DNA of 49,412 nucleotides, from NCBI GenBank assembly GCA_021324675.1, contig JAJPIR010000132.1, forward strand, positions 1 through 49,412, in the 5' to 3' direction. Origin of the DNA: Actinomycetota bacterium. Lineage in GTDB: Bacteria; Actinomycetota; Actinomycetes; Mycobacteriales; Pseudonocardiaceae. The number at the start of each line of letters is the position of its first letter. Position 1 is the stretch's first letter. The position numbers and the translations under genes are program-made. Below, one piece after another: positions 8,696 to 16,975 of the stretch. The notes below the pieces were generated by a model, which saw only the letters and a program-made list of their open reading frames with translations, was not told where the DNA came from and did not search any database.

Positions 8696-8757
8696 GCAGT
8701 CTGGATGCAGACTGCTGTTTTTAAGCTCCCGAAGACAGCAGTCTGCATCCAGAACGC
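8696..8757. repeat. Nested palindromic element, copy 1
   Basis: The left arm at 8696-8715 is GCAGTCTGGATGCAGACTGC, itself a hairpin (8-bp stem, GATG loop). The right arm from 8738 is its reverse complement, with the last few bases diverged. Bases between the arms (8716-8737) are A/T-rich on the left. It lies 32 bases after the ogt stop, a position suited to transcription termination. Copies 2 and 3 lie near 31267 and 37639. Confidence 0.8.
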
Positions 8758-8770
8758 GGGATCACGGCAG

Positions 8771-8916
8771 ATGACCGTAGTGTGGGCCGTGGCCCTGCTC
8801 GGCGAGGCCAGCGTGCAGGTGGTACTGGCGTTTGTGATCTCGCCTGCGATGGTGCTGCTACCTCGCTGCTGCTCACCGCCGTGACTGGACCCGTGACCGC
8901 TGGGACCTTGCACTAG
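8771..8916 (+). pseudogene. Probable remnant of a small membrane protein gene (VC0807/DUF3159-like C-terminus)
   Basis: From ATG 8771 the frame reads MTVVWAVALLGEASVQVVLAF, a hydrophobic stretch resembling the C-terminal part of VC0807/DUF3159-type membrane proteins. Protein-like sequence then continues in another frame (ATSLLLTAVTGPVTAG, stop at 8914-8916), suggesting a frameshift. No upstream part survives. The family match is from memory of short motifs and is weak. Confidence 0.3.
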
Positions 8917-8940
8917 TGCGTCGTGCGAACAGTGAGGACG

Positions 8941-9039
8941 CTCGGAGATCGCTCGGAGATCGCTCGGAGACCACTCGGAGACCACTCGGAGATGACTCGG
9001 AAATGACTCGGAAATGACTCGGAAATGACTCGGAAATGA
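8941..9039 (+). repeat. Nine-unit 11-bp tandem repeat leading into a P450 start codon
   Basis: Nine contiguous 11-bp units begin with CTCGGA. Units 1-4 end in GATCG or GACCA, unit 5 in GATGA, and units 6-9 in AATGA. The last unit contains the ATG of the P450 gene. From 8992 each unit carries ATG with an overlapping TGA. Confidence 0.92.
8992..9039 (+). promoter_or_regulatory. Chain of four overlapping MTRK mini-ORFs coupled to the P450 start
   Basis: ATG codons at 8992, 9003, 9014 and 9025 each open a four-codon frame (Met-Thr-Arg-Lys) ending in TGA. Each TGA overlaps the next ATG as ATGA, and the last one overlaps the P450 ATG at 9036. The geometry matches translational coupling or reinitiation. 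Whether the mini-ORFs are translated is not known; only weak GGA elements precede them. Confidence 0.5.
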
Positions 9040-10241
9040 CACTGACGACCCCGACCAGCGACGAGCTGCCCCGCATGCCTTTCCCGCGGCCTAGCGTGCT
9101 GGATATCGCGCCGCTATCCCGGATGTTGCAAGCCACCGCTCCCATCACCCCGGTGCGCACCCCCGCCGGTGATGTCGCGTGGCTTGTCACCGGGTATGCC
9201 GAGGTCAAGGCTTTGCTGGCGGACCCCCGGCTCGGCCGTTCGCATCCCGATCCGGAACGCGCCGCCCGGTTTTCTGCTTCCGCGATCCTTGGCGGCCCCT
9301 CCGGCGACCCCGCCACGGAGGCTGCCGACCACGCCGTGATGCGCCGGCTGCTCACCCCGGCGTTCTCTGCTCGTCGCATGCGGGCGCTGCAGACACATGT
9401 CACCGAGCTGGTCGATACGCTGCTGGACCAGCTCGCTGGCCAGGGCAGTCCGGCGGACCTGCATGAGTCACTGTCTTTTCCGCTGCCTGTGCAGGTGATC
9501 TGCGAATTGCTCGGCGTGCCTTTCAGCGACCGGGACCAGTTCCGGATCTGGTCGGCCAGTGCCAGCAATGTCTCCGATCGCAAGGTCGCCACTGACGGGC
9601 TCAAGCAGCTAGTCGACTACATGCACCAGCTGATCACCCACAAGCGGGCCCATCCCGGCCAGGACGTGATCTCTGATCTGATCGCCGCCCAGGCCGATGT
9701 GCACCTCGGCGACGAGGGCATTGCCGGGCTAGCCGCCGCGCTACTGTTCGCTGGCCACGAAACCACCGTGACGCGCATCGACTGCGGCACCCTGCTGCTG
9801 CTCACCCATCCCGGCCAGTACGACGCCCTCCGGCACAATCCTGAGCTGGTCGAGGGCGCGGTCGAGGAGATCCTGCGGATGGCGGCTCCTGGCGGTGGGG
9901 GCCTACCTCGCTACGCCAAGGACGACATCGAGCTGGCCGGTGTGACCATCCGCGCGGGGGACGCGGTGCTGCTCAACGGTGTCGTCGCTAACCGCGACGC
10001 CGCCACGTTCCCGGATCCCGACCGTTTCGTCATCACCCGAGCCCCTAATCCGCACCTGTCTTTTGGACACGGCCCCCGATTCTGTATCGGCGCCAGTCTC
10101 GCTCGCCTCGAACTGCAAGCCGTGTTCACCGCGCTACCCCGGCGTTTCCCTCATCTCCAGCTGGCCGTCCCCTTGACGAAACTTCAACTGCGCACCGACA
10201 CGTTCATCGGTGGGTTCACCGCGCTACCGGTCAGGTGGTGA
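9036..10241 (+). CDS. Cytochrome P450 (bacterial class I type)
   Basis: 401 residues, normal length for soluble bacterial P450s. The I-helix motif is AALLFAGHETTVTR, the K-helix ERR-type motif is EEILRM, and the haem loop is FGHGPRFCIG with the axial Cys at about residue 350. MMR-like sequence at DHAVMRRLLTPAFSARRMRAL matches the C-helix. It needs external ferredoxin and reductase partners, none of which is encoded nearby, and no biosynthetic genes flank it, so the substrate is unknown. The ATG lies in the last unit of the 11-bp tandem repeat and overlaps a mini-ORF stop, so translation may depend on that array. Confidence 0.95.
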   Translation: MTLTTPTSDELPRMPFPRPSVLDIAPLSRMLQATAPITPVRTPAGDVAWLVTGYAEVKALLADPRLGRSHPDPERAARFSASAILGGPSGDPATEAADHAVMRRLLTPAFSARRMRALQTHVTELVDTLLDQLAGQGSPADLHESLSFPLPVQVICELLGVPFSDRDQFRIWSASASNVSDRKVATDGLKQLVDYMHQLITHKRAHPGQDVISDLIAAQADVHLGDEGIAGLAAALLFAGHETTVTRIDCGTLLLLTHPGQYDALRHNPELVEGAVEEILRMAAPGGGGLPRYAKDDIELAGVTIRAGDAVLLNGVVANRDAATFPDPDRFVITRAPNPHLSFGHGPRFCIGASLARLELQAVFTALPRRFPHLQLAVPLTKLQLRTDTFIGGFTALPVRW

Positions 10242-10406
10242 GCAAATCTCGGAGTAATGGCTGTACACCTCCGTGATTACATCGCCCGCCACCCGTATCA
10301 GTTGGCCGGCAATCTAGACCGTAGGCAGCCGGGTAGGGACCTGCCGTTCACACTCAGGCAAACCGGATGTCCATCTCAAGCAAGCCATATTAGGCAGTAT
10401 TGCGAT

Positions 10407-10973
10407 GTGGTCAAGCCAAGGGAAAAGCTCACGGAAAGACAGCGAACGCGTCGAGATCCTCGAACGGGCACCTCGCCGCGCCACCAGGAAGCTGACGCGC
10501 CGGCTAGGATTCGGCGCATCATCCTTATTTCTGCGGTGTTGGCTCTGGCCGTTGGCTGTTCTCAGGCGAAACCGGCATCGGACTCTTCCAAGCTCACCGC
10601 CGGGCAGGTCGCCATCCGGATGTCCGCGCACATCAAGTCGATCGCTGCGGTCGCTGACTACACGGCTGCCACTGACGACGAACACCTGCTCGGCCGTCCC
10701 GGTGGGTATCTCAGCAAGACGTTGCTGACCGACAACCGTGTCTCTGACAGCGGCAAGGCCACCACCCTGATTGATCATGGTGGGATCGTTGAGGTGTTCG
10801 CCGACGGTGACGCGGCCGCTGCCCGGGTCGACTCCCTTCGCAAGACCGTCACGAACCGTCCGGGGCCCAGCGAATACGACTATCTCCAGGGCCCAATAGT
10901 CCTGCGAGTCAGCAAGTTGTTGACCCCCAGCCAGGCCGCTGAATACCAGAAGGCCCTCACCGGCATCGGCTGA
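10407..10973 (+). CDS. Putative lipoprotein of unknown function
   Basis: About 188 residues. A hydrophobic segment (IILISAVLALAVGC) ends in a lipobox, so Cys51 would be lipidated and the rest exported. The mature part is mostly polar (KLTAGQVAIRMSAHIKSIAAV, YDYLQGPIVLRVSKLLTPSQAAEYQKAL) and I do not recognise the family. GTG 10407 is the latest start that keeps the whole signal sequence, but its n-region is long (about 35 residues). The frame extends to ATG 10257, where GGAG sits too close. It follows the P450 on the same strand after about 165 bases. Confidence 0.7.
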   Translation: MVKPREKLTERQRTRRDPRTGTSPRHQEADAPARIRRIILISAVLALAVGCSQAKPASDSSKLTAGQVAIRMSAHIKSIAAVADYTAATDDEHLLGRPGGYLSKTLLTDNRVSDSGKATTLIDHGGIVEVFADGDAAAARVDSLRKTVTNRPGPSEYDYLQGPIVLRVSKLLTPSQAAEYQKALTGIG

Positions 10974-11065
10974 CGTGCCTGTTTACGGCGCCCCGTGGTT
11001 GCGGAGATCTTTCACTTCGAACCGACCTGCGTACTGACGGTACACATACTGTGTCAACTGGATCC

Positions 11066-11401
11066 TCAGGTCTTGGGGCGGATGGTGACGGCCGTTCCGT
11101 ACGCCGCGACCTCGCTCATGATGTCACCGATCTCGTTGCAGTCGAACCGCATCGCGAGGACGGCGTTCGCGCCGCGCGCGGCGGCTGCCTCCTTCAGGCG
11201 CTCAGTAGCCTGATCGCGGCTGTCCATGAGCAGCTTGGTATAGCCTCTGGCCTCGCCCCCGACAATGGTCCGCAGGCCGGCACCGAGGTTTGAGAACACA
11301 TTGCGAGCGCGGACGATCAGCCCGTACACCTCGCCGTGCACCTGCACGACTTCATATCCGGGCACGTCATTCATTGTCGAAACCAGGACATCATCGCTCA
11401 T
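11066..11401 (-). CDS. YbjQ family (UPF0145, heavy-metal-binding domain) protein
   Basis: 111 residues, a complete YbjQ domain: VSTMNDVPGYEVVQVHGEVYGLIVRARN, GEARGYTKLLMDSRDQATERL, AAARGANAVLAMRFDCNEIG and YGTAVTIRP. The family forms small beta-rich oligomers of uncertain function; metal binding has been proposed from domain naming only. The start ATG has GAAAGG upstream and lies 16 bases after the stop of the sugar porter gene on the same strand, so the two are probably co-transcribed. No functional link to sugar transport is evident. Confidence 0.92.
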   Translation of the reverse strand: MSDDVLVSTMNDVPGYEVVQVHGEVYGLIVRARNVFSNLGAGLRTIVGGEARGYTKLLMDSRDQATERLKEAAAARGANAVLAMRFDCNEIGDIMSEVAAYGTAVTIRPKT

Positions 11402-11417
11402 AAGCGATTAACCTTTC

Positions 11418-12818
11418 CTACACCATGTCCTCGAGTTGCTTACCCTTTGTTTCCGGCACGAATTTTAAGACGAAAAGAAATGATAGCAGCGCGAAGAGTG
11501 TATAGAGACCGTAAGCCAGGCCCAGACTAACGTCGGCCAGTGCGGGGAACGTCGTGGAGACGACGAAGTTGCTGATCCACTGGGCGGAGGCGGCGAGACC
11601 CAGGGCGGCGGCTCGTATCCGGTTGTTGAACATCTCGCCGAGCAGCACCCAGACCGTCGGGCCCCAGGAGATACCGAAGAAGACGACGAAGGCATTGGCC
11701 GCGATGAGGGCAACCGTGCCGGTTGCGGCGGTGAGCTGCGGTTGCCCGTTGATGACGGGAGCGGTACCGAAGACGTAGCCCAGCGTCGCCAGGCTGATGA
11801 ACATGCCGGCCGAGCCGATCAGCAGCAACCGGCGCCGGCCGATCTTGTCGATCATCGCGATAGCCACCAGCGTGACGACGATATTCGTCACCGACGTCAG
11901 CACCGTGATGATCAGCGAGTCGGCCTCGGTGAACCCGACCTGCTGCCATAACGTCGACGAGTAATAGAAGATCACATTGATGCCGACGAACTGCTGGAAG
12001 ACCGAGAGCAGGATGCCCACCCAGACGATCGGTAGCAGGCCGAGTATCGGTCCCCGGAGGTCACGGAAGGACGACCGGGTGTCTTGGATGATGGTGCGGC
12101 TGATCTCGCGGATCCGGTCGTCGACCCCGCTTTTGAGGACCTGGGACAGGACGGCCCGAGCCTCGACAGCGCGCCCGCGGAACATCAGGTACCGCGGTGA
12201 CTCCGGTATCTGCAACGCGAGGATTCCGTAGGCCAGCGCGGGGACGGCCAGGGTGATGAACATCCACCGCCAAGCCGCTAACCCCAGCCATAGCTGCTTG
12301 GTTGCGCTTCCCGCGCTGGTGGCCAGGAAATAGTCCGACAACAACGCCACGAAGATGCCGGAGACGATGGCAAGCTGCTGCAATGAGCCGAGCCGGCCGC
12401 GTATCGAGGCGGGGGCGATCTCTGCGATGTAGGCGGGGGCGATAACTGATGCTGCTCCGACACCGAGGCCGCCGATAACTCGCCAGAAAGTCAAGTCGAA
12501 TGGTGAGTAGGCGAGCCCGGAACCGATCGCGCTGATAAAAAATAACGCGGCTGCCAGTACCATCACCCGGATACGGCCCACCCGGTCGGCCAGCCTGCCG
12601 GCGAGCCAGGCGCCCACCGCGCAGCCCAGCAGTGCGGAGGCGACCACGAAGCCGGTCAATCCGGGGCCGATCCGGAAGGTTTCGCGGATGGCCAGCACCG
12701 CACCATTGATCACGGCGGTGTCGAAGCCGAACAGGAATCCGCCGAGCGCCGCGACTGCGGCCAGCAAGACAGCCCGCGCAATGTCGTACCGCTCTGCTGC
12801 CGGTTCGATCGATGTCAT
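11418..12818 (-). CDS. Sugar porter family MFS transporter
   Basis: About 466 residues with 12 predicted membrane helices. Family signatures are clear: GGFLFGFDTAVINGA in helix 1, GRLADRVGRIR between helices 2 and 3, AYIAEIAPASIRGRL, PESPRYLMFRGR after helix 6, DKIGRRRLLLIG, and PETKGK at the C-terminus. These define a proton- or facilitative sugar uptake porter; the sugar is unknown. ATG 12818 is chosen because it directly precedes MTSIEPAAERYD, with GGGGGTG upstream; a TTG at 12878 would add 20 residues running through a hairpin region. YbjQ is encoded directly downstream. The leader holds mutually exclusive inverted repeats. Confidence 0.93.
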   Translation of the reverse strand: MTSIEPAAERYDIARAVLLAAVAALGGFLFGFDTAVINGAVLAIRETFRIGPGLTGFVVASALLGCAVGAWLAGRLADRVGRIRVMVLAAALFFISAIGSGLAYSPFDLTFWRVIGGLGVGAASVIAPAYIAEIAPASIRGRLGSLQQLAIVSGIFVALLSDYFLATSAGSATKQLWLGLAAWRWMFITLAVPALAYGILALQIPESPRYLMFRGRAVEARAVLSQVLKSGVDDRIREISRTIIQDTRSSFRDLRGPILGLLPIVWVGILLSVFQQFVGINVIFYYSSTLWQQVGFTEADSLIITVLTSVTNIVVTLVAIAMIDKIGRRRLLLIGSAGMFISLATLGYVFGTAPVINGQPQLTAATGTVALIAANAFVVFFGISWGPTVWVLLGEMFNNRIRAAALGLAASAQWISNFVVSTTFPALADVSLGLAYGLYTLFALLSFLFVLKFVPETKGKQLEDMV

Positions 12819-12842
12819 GGCACCCCCGCACCAATTCTCCCA

Positions 12843-12901
12843 CCCGACATGGGAAGTGTCGGGTTTTGCGGGTCGCAAAACCCGATATGTCTCGTGTCGG
12901 G
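12843..12901 (-). promoter_or_regulatory. Attenuator-like array of competing hairpins ahead of the sugar porter gene
   Basis: Read on the minus strand the order is CCCGACA (12901-12895), TATCGGGTTTTGCG (12887-12874), CGCAAAACCCGACA (12870-12857 region) and TGTCGGG (12849-12843). The middle two form a 12-bp perfect stem with a 3-base loop (12859-12885). The outer elements can pair with the same middle strands, giving alternative 1-2, 2-3 and 3-4 structures. The central hairpin may also terminate the upstream DHA2 gene. No T-tract follows directly. Confidence 0.55.
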
Positions 12902-12917
12902 ATTGCTGGTGGCGAGG

Positions 12918-14423
12918 TTACGAGGGCGAGCGGGTAGGGGGATGCAGTTGCGGGCCGGTAATTCCGCAGTGCGAGCAGCGCTCTACAGGGATGCGTTCGG
13001 TAGGGGTGGCAACGGGTGCTGGGCGCGGCTCGTGCAAAAGCACAGCGGCCAGCAAGGCACCCAGTGCCAGCAGGGTCGCGCTGATCAGCATCGCGGTGTG
13101 AAAGCCGGGGGCGAAGGACACCGGGTCGGTGTAGTCAGCCGTCGCCAGTCCCGCCGCCACGGGTATGACCGCAACCGCCAGCAGGCTGGCCGAACGCGCC
13201 ACCGCATTGTTGACACCCGATGCGGTGCCGGCGAAGCGGGGATCGGCTGAGCTGAGCACGGTTGCGGTGAGTGGCGCCACGGTCAGTGATAGTCCCAACC
13301 CCAGCACCACCACCGCGGGGAGCACATCACTCAGGTAAGACGCCCCGCGGCCGATCCGCAGCGTCAGCAGGAAACCTATGGCGGCCACCAGGGGCCCCAC
13401 CGACATCGGCAGCCGGGGACCGATCCGTTCGGCCAGTGCACCGGCTCGGGCGGACAGCAGCAGCATCAGCACAGTCACCGGAAGCAGGGCAGTGCCGGCG
13501 ACCAACGGCGAGAACCCGGCCACGATCTGGAGGTGCAGCACGAGCAGGAAGAAGAAGACGCCCAGCCCGGCGTACACGACCAGCGTGACCGCGTTGGCCA
13601 CGCTGAACCGGCGATCACCGAACAGTGCCAGGGGCACCAAGGGATGCGGCGAGCGCCGCTCGACGAGCACGAAGGCGACCAGCGCCGCGATGCCGCCGAC
13701 TCCGGCGGCGACCACGCCGGCACCACCGCCGGCGGTGCTCCCGAGGCTGGTCAGCGCGTACGTCACCCCGGCCAGCCCCGCCGCGGCGAGGATCGAGCCG
13801 ATCAGGTCCAGACCCGGGGGGCTTTGCGTGTCCGAGCTCTCCGGCACGTGCCGCAACGCCACGACCACGATGAAGGCGGCGACCGGCAGATTGATCAAAA
13901 AGACGGCCCGCCAGTCCAGCTGGACCAGGTAGCCGCCAAGGAAGGGGCCGACCGCGCCGGCAACCCCACCCAGCCCGGACCAGGCTCCCACCGCCCTAGC
14001 CCGGTCAGTGGCCGCAAATGACGACGAGATGATCGCCAGACTGCCCGGGGTGAGCAGGGCGCCCCCAATGCCCTGCAGCGCGCGGGCAGCGACAAGGACT
14101 TCTGCGTTCGGTGCCAGCCCGCACAGCAATGACGCGGCAGCGAACCACATCACCCCGACGATGAAGATCCGGCGCCGCCCGAAGTGATCTCCGAGTGCCC
14201 CAGCCAGCAGGATCAGAGCAGCGAGCGTGAGCGCATAGGCGTTGACGATCCATTGCAGCGTGCGGAATCCGGCACTGAACTCATGCCCGATCGCGGGCAG
14301 TGCGATATTGACCACGGTGGCGTCGAGCATGGCCATGCCCGAGCCCAAGATCGTCACCAGCAGCACCCACCGTCCGGCGGGCGTGCCCATCCTCGCTCCC
14401 GTCGAGGGAGGAGTCGTCACCAT
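12918..14423 (-). CDS. MFS drug exporter, DHA2 (EmrB/QacA) family
   Basis: 501 residues with about 14 membrane segments. DHA2 signatures are GSGMAMLDATVVNIALPAIG in helix 1, AYALTLAALILLAGALGDHFGRRRIF (motif A), ARALQGIGGALLTPGSLAII (motif C region) and GVAGAVGPFLGGYL. Such proteins export drugs or secondary metabolites using proton-motive force. The cytoplasmic C-terminal tail ends with VERCSHCGITGPQLHPPTR, a CxxC pair that could bind a metal. The gene diverges from the MaoC gene (95 bases between starts), and a strong hairpin follows its stop. The substrate cannot be inferred. Confidence 0.93.
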   Translation of the reverse strand: MVTTPPSTGARMGTPAGRWVLLVTILGSGMAMLDATVVNIALPAIGHEFSAGFRTLQWIVNAYALTLAALILLAGALGDHFGRRRIFIVGVMWFAAASLLCGLAPNAEVLVAARALQGIGGALLTPGSLAIISSSFAATDRARAVGAWSGLGGVAGAVGPFLGGYLVQLDWRAVFLINLPVAAFIVVVALRHVPESSDTQSPPGLDLIGSILAAAGLAGVTYALTSLGSTAGGGAGVVAAGVGGIAALVAFVLVERRSPHPLVPLALFGDRRFSVANAVTLVVYAGLGVFFFLLVLHLQIVAGFSPLVAGTALLPVTVLMLLLSARAGALAERIGPRLPMSVGPLVAAIGFLLTLRIGRGASYLSDVLPAVVVLGLGLSLTVAPLTATVLSSADPRFAGTASGVNNAVARSASLLAVAVIPVAAGLATADYTDPVSFAPGFHTAMLISATLLALGALLAAVLLHEPRPAPVATPTERIPVERCSHCGITGPQLHPPTRSPS

Positions 14424-14518
14424 CGCGTTCCAGTCTCGCGTAGACGCGCGGACTCCGGTAGGCAGAGGTGATGACCGCTAACCACCCACGGCCACCGAGA
14501 GCAGGGGAGTGATCGGCG

Positions 14519-14971
14519 ATGAGAGTGTTCACCGGAGCTGATGAGTTGCTCGCTGCAGCCGGCCAGCAGCTGGGCACGAGCGAGTGGATGACCATCGATC
14601 AGGAACGCGTCAACGCTTTCGCGGATGCGACTGAAGACCACCAGTGGATCCATGTCGACCCCCAGCGTGCTGCTGACGGTCCGTTCGGCACCACGATCGC
14701 GCATGGATTCCTCACCCTGTCCTTGCTGCCGTACCTGGTATTCCAGACCTACCGTGTCGAGGGTGCCGGGATGACCATCAACTACGGGCTGAACAAGGTG
14801 CGTTTCCCCGCTCCCGTGCCGGTCGGCTCCATGGTGCGAGCCGACGTCACCCTTGCCGAGGCCAATGAGGTGGCCGGTGGCGTGCAACTTGCGCTGCGCG
14901 CCATGATGCAGATCAAGGGTGAAGAAAAACCAGGCTGTGTAGCCGATTGGGTCACCCGGGTCTATTTCTGA
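14519..14971 (+). CDS. MaoC family (R)-specific enoyl-acyl hydratase-like protein
   Basis: 150 residues, a single hotdog-fold MaoC domain. The catalytic Asp/His region reads AFADATEDHQWIHVDPQRA, followed by GPFGTTIAHGFLTLSLLP and the strand INYGLNKVRFPAPVPVGS. It probably hydrates trans-2-enoyl thioesters (NodN-like subgroup). The start has GGGGAG about ten bases upstream. The 3' end overlaps the convergent GNAT gene by 20 bases. It diverges from the DHA2 exporter; no fatty-acid genes lie nearby. Confidence 0.92.
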   Translation: MRVFTGADELLAAAGQQLGTSEWMTIDQERVNAFADATEDHQWIHVDPQRAADGPFGTTIAHGFLTLSLLPYLVFQTYRVEGAGMTINYGLNKVRFPAPVPVGSMVRADVTLAEANEVAGGVQLALRAMMQIKGEEKPGCVADWVTRVYF

Positions 14972-15521
14972 CTGCGTTGGCCAGGTCGTCTGGCCGTAAC
15001 CGGAACACCTGCAATGACTGTCCGTGGTATTTGTCGCTTTCGCCGACCCACTCCATGCCGATCCGCTGCGCGGTGGCGGCCGCGCGGGTGTTATCCGGCG
15101 GGACGAGCGCGAAGAGCTCGACCAGAGAGTGCTCGAACGCCCATTGGGCTAACGCCCAGGCAGCCTCGGTGATATAGCCGCGTCCCCAGTACTCCGGTGC
15201 CAGCTGGCACTCCATCTCGACGTCTGCCTCGGGTACCGGCATCGGCAGCAGGCTGATGGCCCCGACGAGCGCGCCCCCGTCGAGCGCAACCAGTGCCCAT
15301 CGCCCCGTTCCCGGCGACATATCACGTTGTTCGGCGGCCCAGCGCTGCAGCACTTCTTGCATGACAGTGGCGTCGGGGCCGTCGGGGATGCCCGGGAGGT
15401 CAGCGATCTCGGGTGCCCAGCGCCGAAGGGCTTCGTGACCGAACAGTTTCAAAGCTGCCTCGGCATCGGCGGCGGACCAATCTCGCACGAGGAGCCGATT
15501 AGTCCGCAGCAGCTCCGCCAT
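14952..15521 (-). CDS. GNAT family N-acetyltransferase (RimJ/RimL-like)
   Basis: 189 residues. The N-terminus ELLRTNRLLVRDWSAADAEA is typical of the Acetyltransf_3 group. The acetyl-CoA binding segment is MECQLAPEYWGRGYITEAAWALAQWAF, followed by LVELFALVPPDNTRAAATAQRIGMEWVGE. It likely transfers an acetyl group to a small amine or protein N-terminus; the target is unknown. It converges on the MaoC gene with a 20-base tail overlap, and its start is about 50 bases from the next minus-strand stop-start gap. Confidence 0.93.
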   Translation of the reverse strand: MAELLRTNRLLVRDWSAADAEAALKLFGHEALRRWAPEIADLPGIPDGPDATVMQEVLQRWAAEQRDMSPGTGRWALVALDGGALVGAISLLPMPVPEADVEMECQLAPEYWGRGYITEAAWALAQWAFEHSLVELFALVPPDNTRAAATAQRIGMEWVGESDKYHGQSLQVFRLRPDDLANAVRNRPG

Positions 15522-15568
15522 GAGCTGAATTTACTCCCACTCGATGCATCACGGGGTGGCTGAAACGG

Positions 15569-16975
15569 TCACGGTTTTCCCAGCATGGCCGGTTTGATGT
15601 TTGCGTTCGTCTGGAACACGTTGTCCGGGTCGTAGCGCGCTTTGATCCGTGCCAGCTGCTGATACTTAGCTGGTCCGTAAGCGGCGTGCACGCGATCTGA
15701 GTCGTCATCGGCGAGGAAGTTGAGATAGCCGCCGGTGCCGCTGCTATGCGGAACGAGCACCTGCCACACCGATCGGGCCCAACCCCGGTCGGTGGCCAGT
15801 AGGTCGGCGTTCGGGGCGACCGCCACCATATTGACCACATACCGGGCTGCTCGGCTGCAACCGAAGGCAGTGTCCTGGTCCTTGACGGCAGCGAACGCGC
15901 CACCCAGTGGGAAGATCTGGATGAAAGACATGGGTGAGCTTTTGCGCGGTACCAGATCGGTGAGTGCGGCGATCGACTCATCGTTGAGCTCCCGCAAGCA
16001 CAGGCTTTTTTCGTAGGCGTGGCTGCCCCACGGCGCGGATTCGTCGAGGATCTTCTGCAGCTCGACGTAGGGCAGTGGCGTCACGAATTCGAACATCGGA
16101 GGCAGGGCGTCTCGGATGGGCGCAATCAATGCCGCATGCTCCTGCGCTGATCCGAACCCGGCGAGGAGCAGCCCGAACCCGGGTGTGCCGCGGTACCGGG
16201 CAGGTACATACGGTGCTGCCGGTGCGGTGAGGCCGGCAACCAGCAGCAGCCCCGCATCGCGAGGCAGGGCTGTCGCCACCTCGCGGCCGAGGTGGAGTAC
16301 TTCGGTGCCCTGGTCTAGCCCCCAGAAGAACACACCGAGGTAAACCAGCGGTCCCACCTCGTGCAGCCGGAACTCGAAGCCGGTGACGACGCCGAAATTG
16401 CCACCACCGCCGCGAAGTGCCCAGAACAGATCGGCGTACTCGTCGGCCGACACGCCCAGGATGCGCCCGTCAGCGGTGACGACCTCCGCGGCCAGCAGGT
16501 TGTCGATGGTCAGCCCGGCTTTATGGACAAGCCAGCCGAATCCACCGCCTAAGGTCAGGCCGCCGATCCCCGTGTGACTGATGGTTCCTCCGGTCACCGC
16601 CAGGCCGTGGCGCTGCGTGGCGACGTCGAGGTCAGCAATCGTGGCGCCGCCACCGCACCAGGCCCGCCGGCTGCCTGGGTCCACCGACACGCCCCGTAAC
16701 TCGCTGAGATCGATGACCAAGCCACCATCGGGCACTGCGGCTCCCCAGTAGCCATGCCCGCCGCCGCGCACCGAAATAGCCATCGCCTGCTCCAGACCGA
16801 AGGCAATCGCCGCCACCACGTCAGCAGGCCCGGTGCACCGGGCAATCACCGCAGGCTTGCGGTTGATTTCTCCATTCCATACCGCGCGTGCGGAGTCGTA
16901 GTCGGTATTCGACTCGTCAATTACCCGGCCGCTGAGTTGAGCGCGGAGCGCGTCGATTCCCGGCATACTCGTCAT
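15569..16975 (-). CDS. FAD-binding oxidoreductase with BBE C-terminal domain
   Basis: 468 residues. The PCMH-type FAD domain contains AISVRGGGHGYWGAAV (His74 is the expected 8-alpha-histidyl FAD attachment), GGTISHTGIGGLTLGGGFGWL and LFWALRGGGGNFGVVTGFEFRL. The berberine-bridge C-terminal segment is KARYDPDNVFQTNANIKP. Bicovalent members carry a Cys in the second block (GTC type); here it is Ile, so mono-covalent attachment is expected. The enzymes oxidise sugars, alkaloids or polyketide-type alcohols; this one's substrate is unknown. It ends 47 bases from the start of the GNAT gene on the same strand, so the two may be co-transcribed. Confidence 0.93.
   Translation of the reverse strand: MTSMPGIDALRAQLSGRVIDESNTDYDSARAVWNGEINRKPAVIARCTGPADVVAAIAFGLEQAMAISVRGGGHGYWGAAVPDGGLVIDLSELRGVSVDPGSRRAWCGGGATIADLDVATQRHGLAVTGGTISHTGIGGLTLGGGFGWLVHKAGLTIDNLLAAEVVTADGRILGVSADEYADLFWALRGGGGNFGVVTGFEFRLHEVGPLVYLGVFFWGLDQGTEVLHLGREVATALPRDAGLLLVAGLTAPAAPYVPARYRGTPGFGLLLAGFGSAQEHAALIAPIRDALPPMFEFVTPLPYVELQKILDESAPWGSHAYEKSLCLRELNDESIAALTDLVPRKSSPMSFIQIFPLGGAFAAVKDQDTAFGCSRAARYVVNMVAVAPNADLLATDRGWARSVWQVLVPHSSGTGGYLNFLADDDSDRVHAAYGPAKYQQLARIKARYDPDNVFQTNANIKPAMLGKP

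Noticed and set aside
8696-8757. Short coding-like translations (WMQTAVF, VCIQTA) repeated at three places
   Set aside because: They are produced by the palindromic element in arbitrary frames and are not protein homology.
8941-9039. Repeat array considered as a CRISPR
   Set aside because: Units are 11 bp and contiguous with no spacers, and no cas genes are present.
13378-13932. Long plus-strand open frames opposite the DHA2 exporter
   Set aside because: They are antisense to a clear transporter gene with conserved motifs; their translations are low-complexity Ala/Pro/Arg/Thr sequence.
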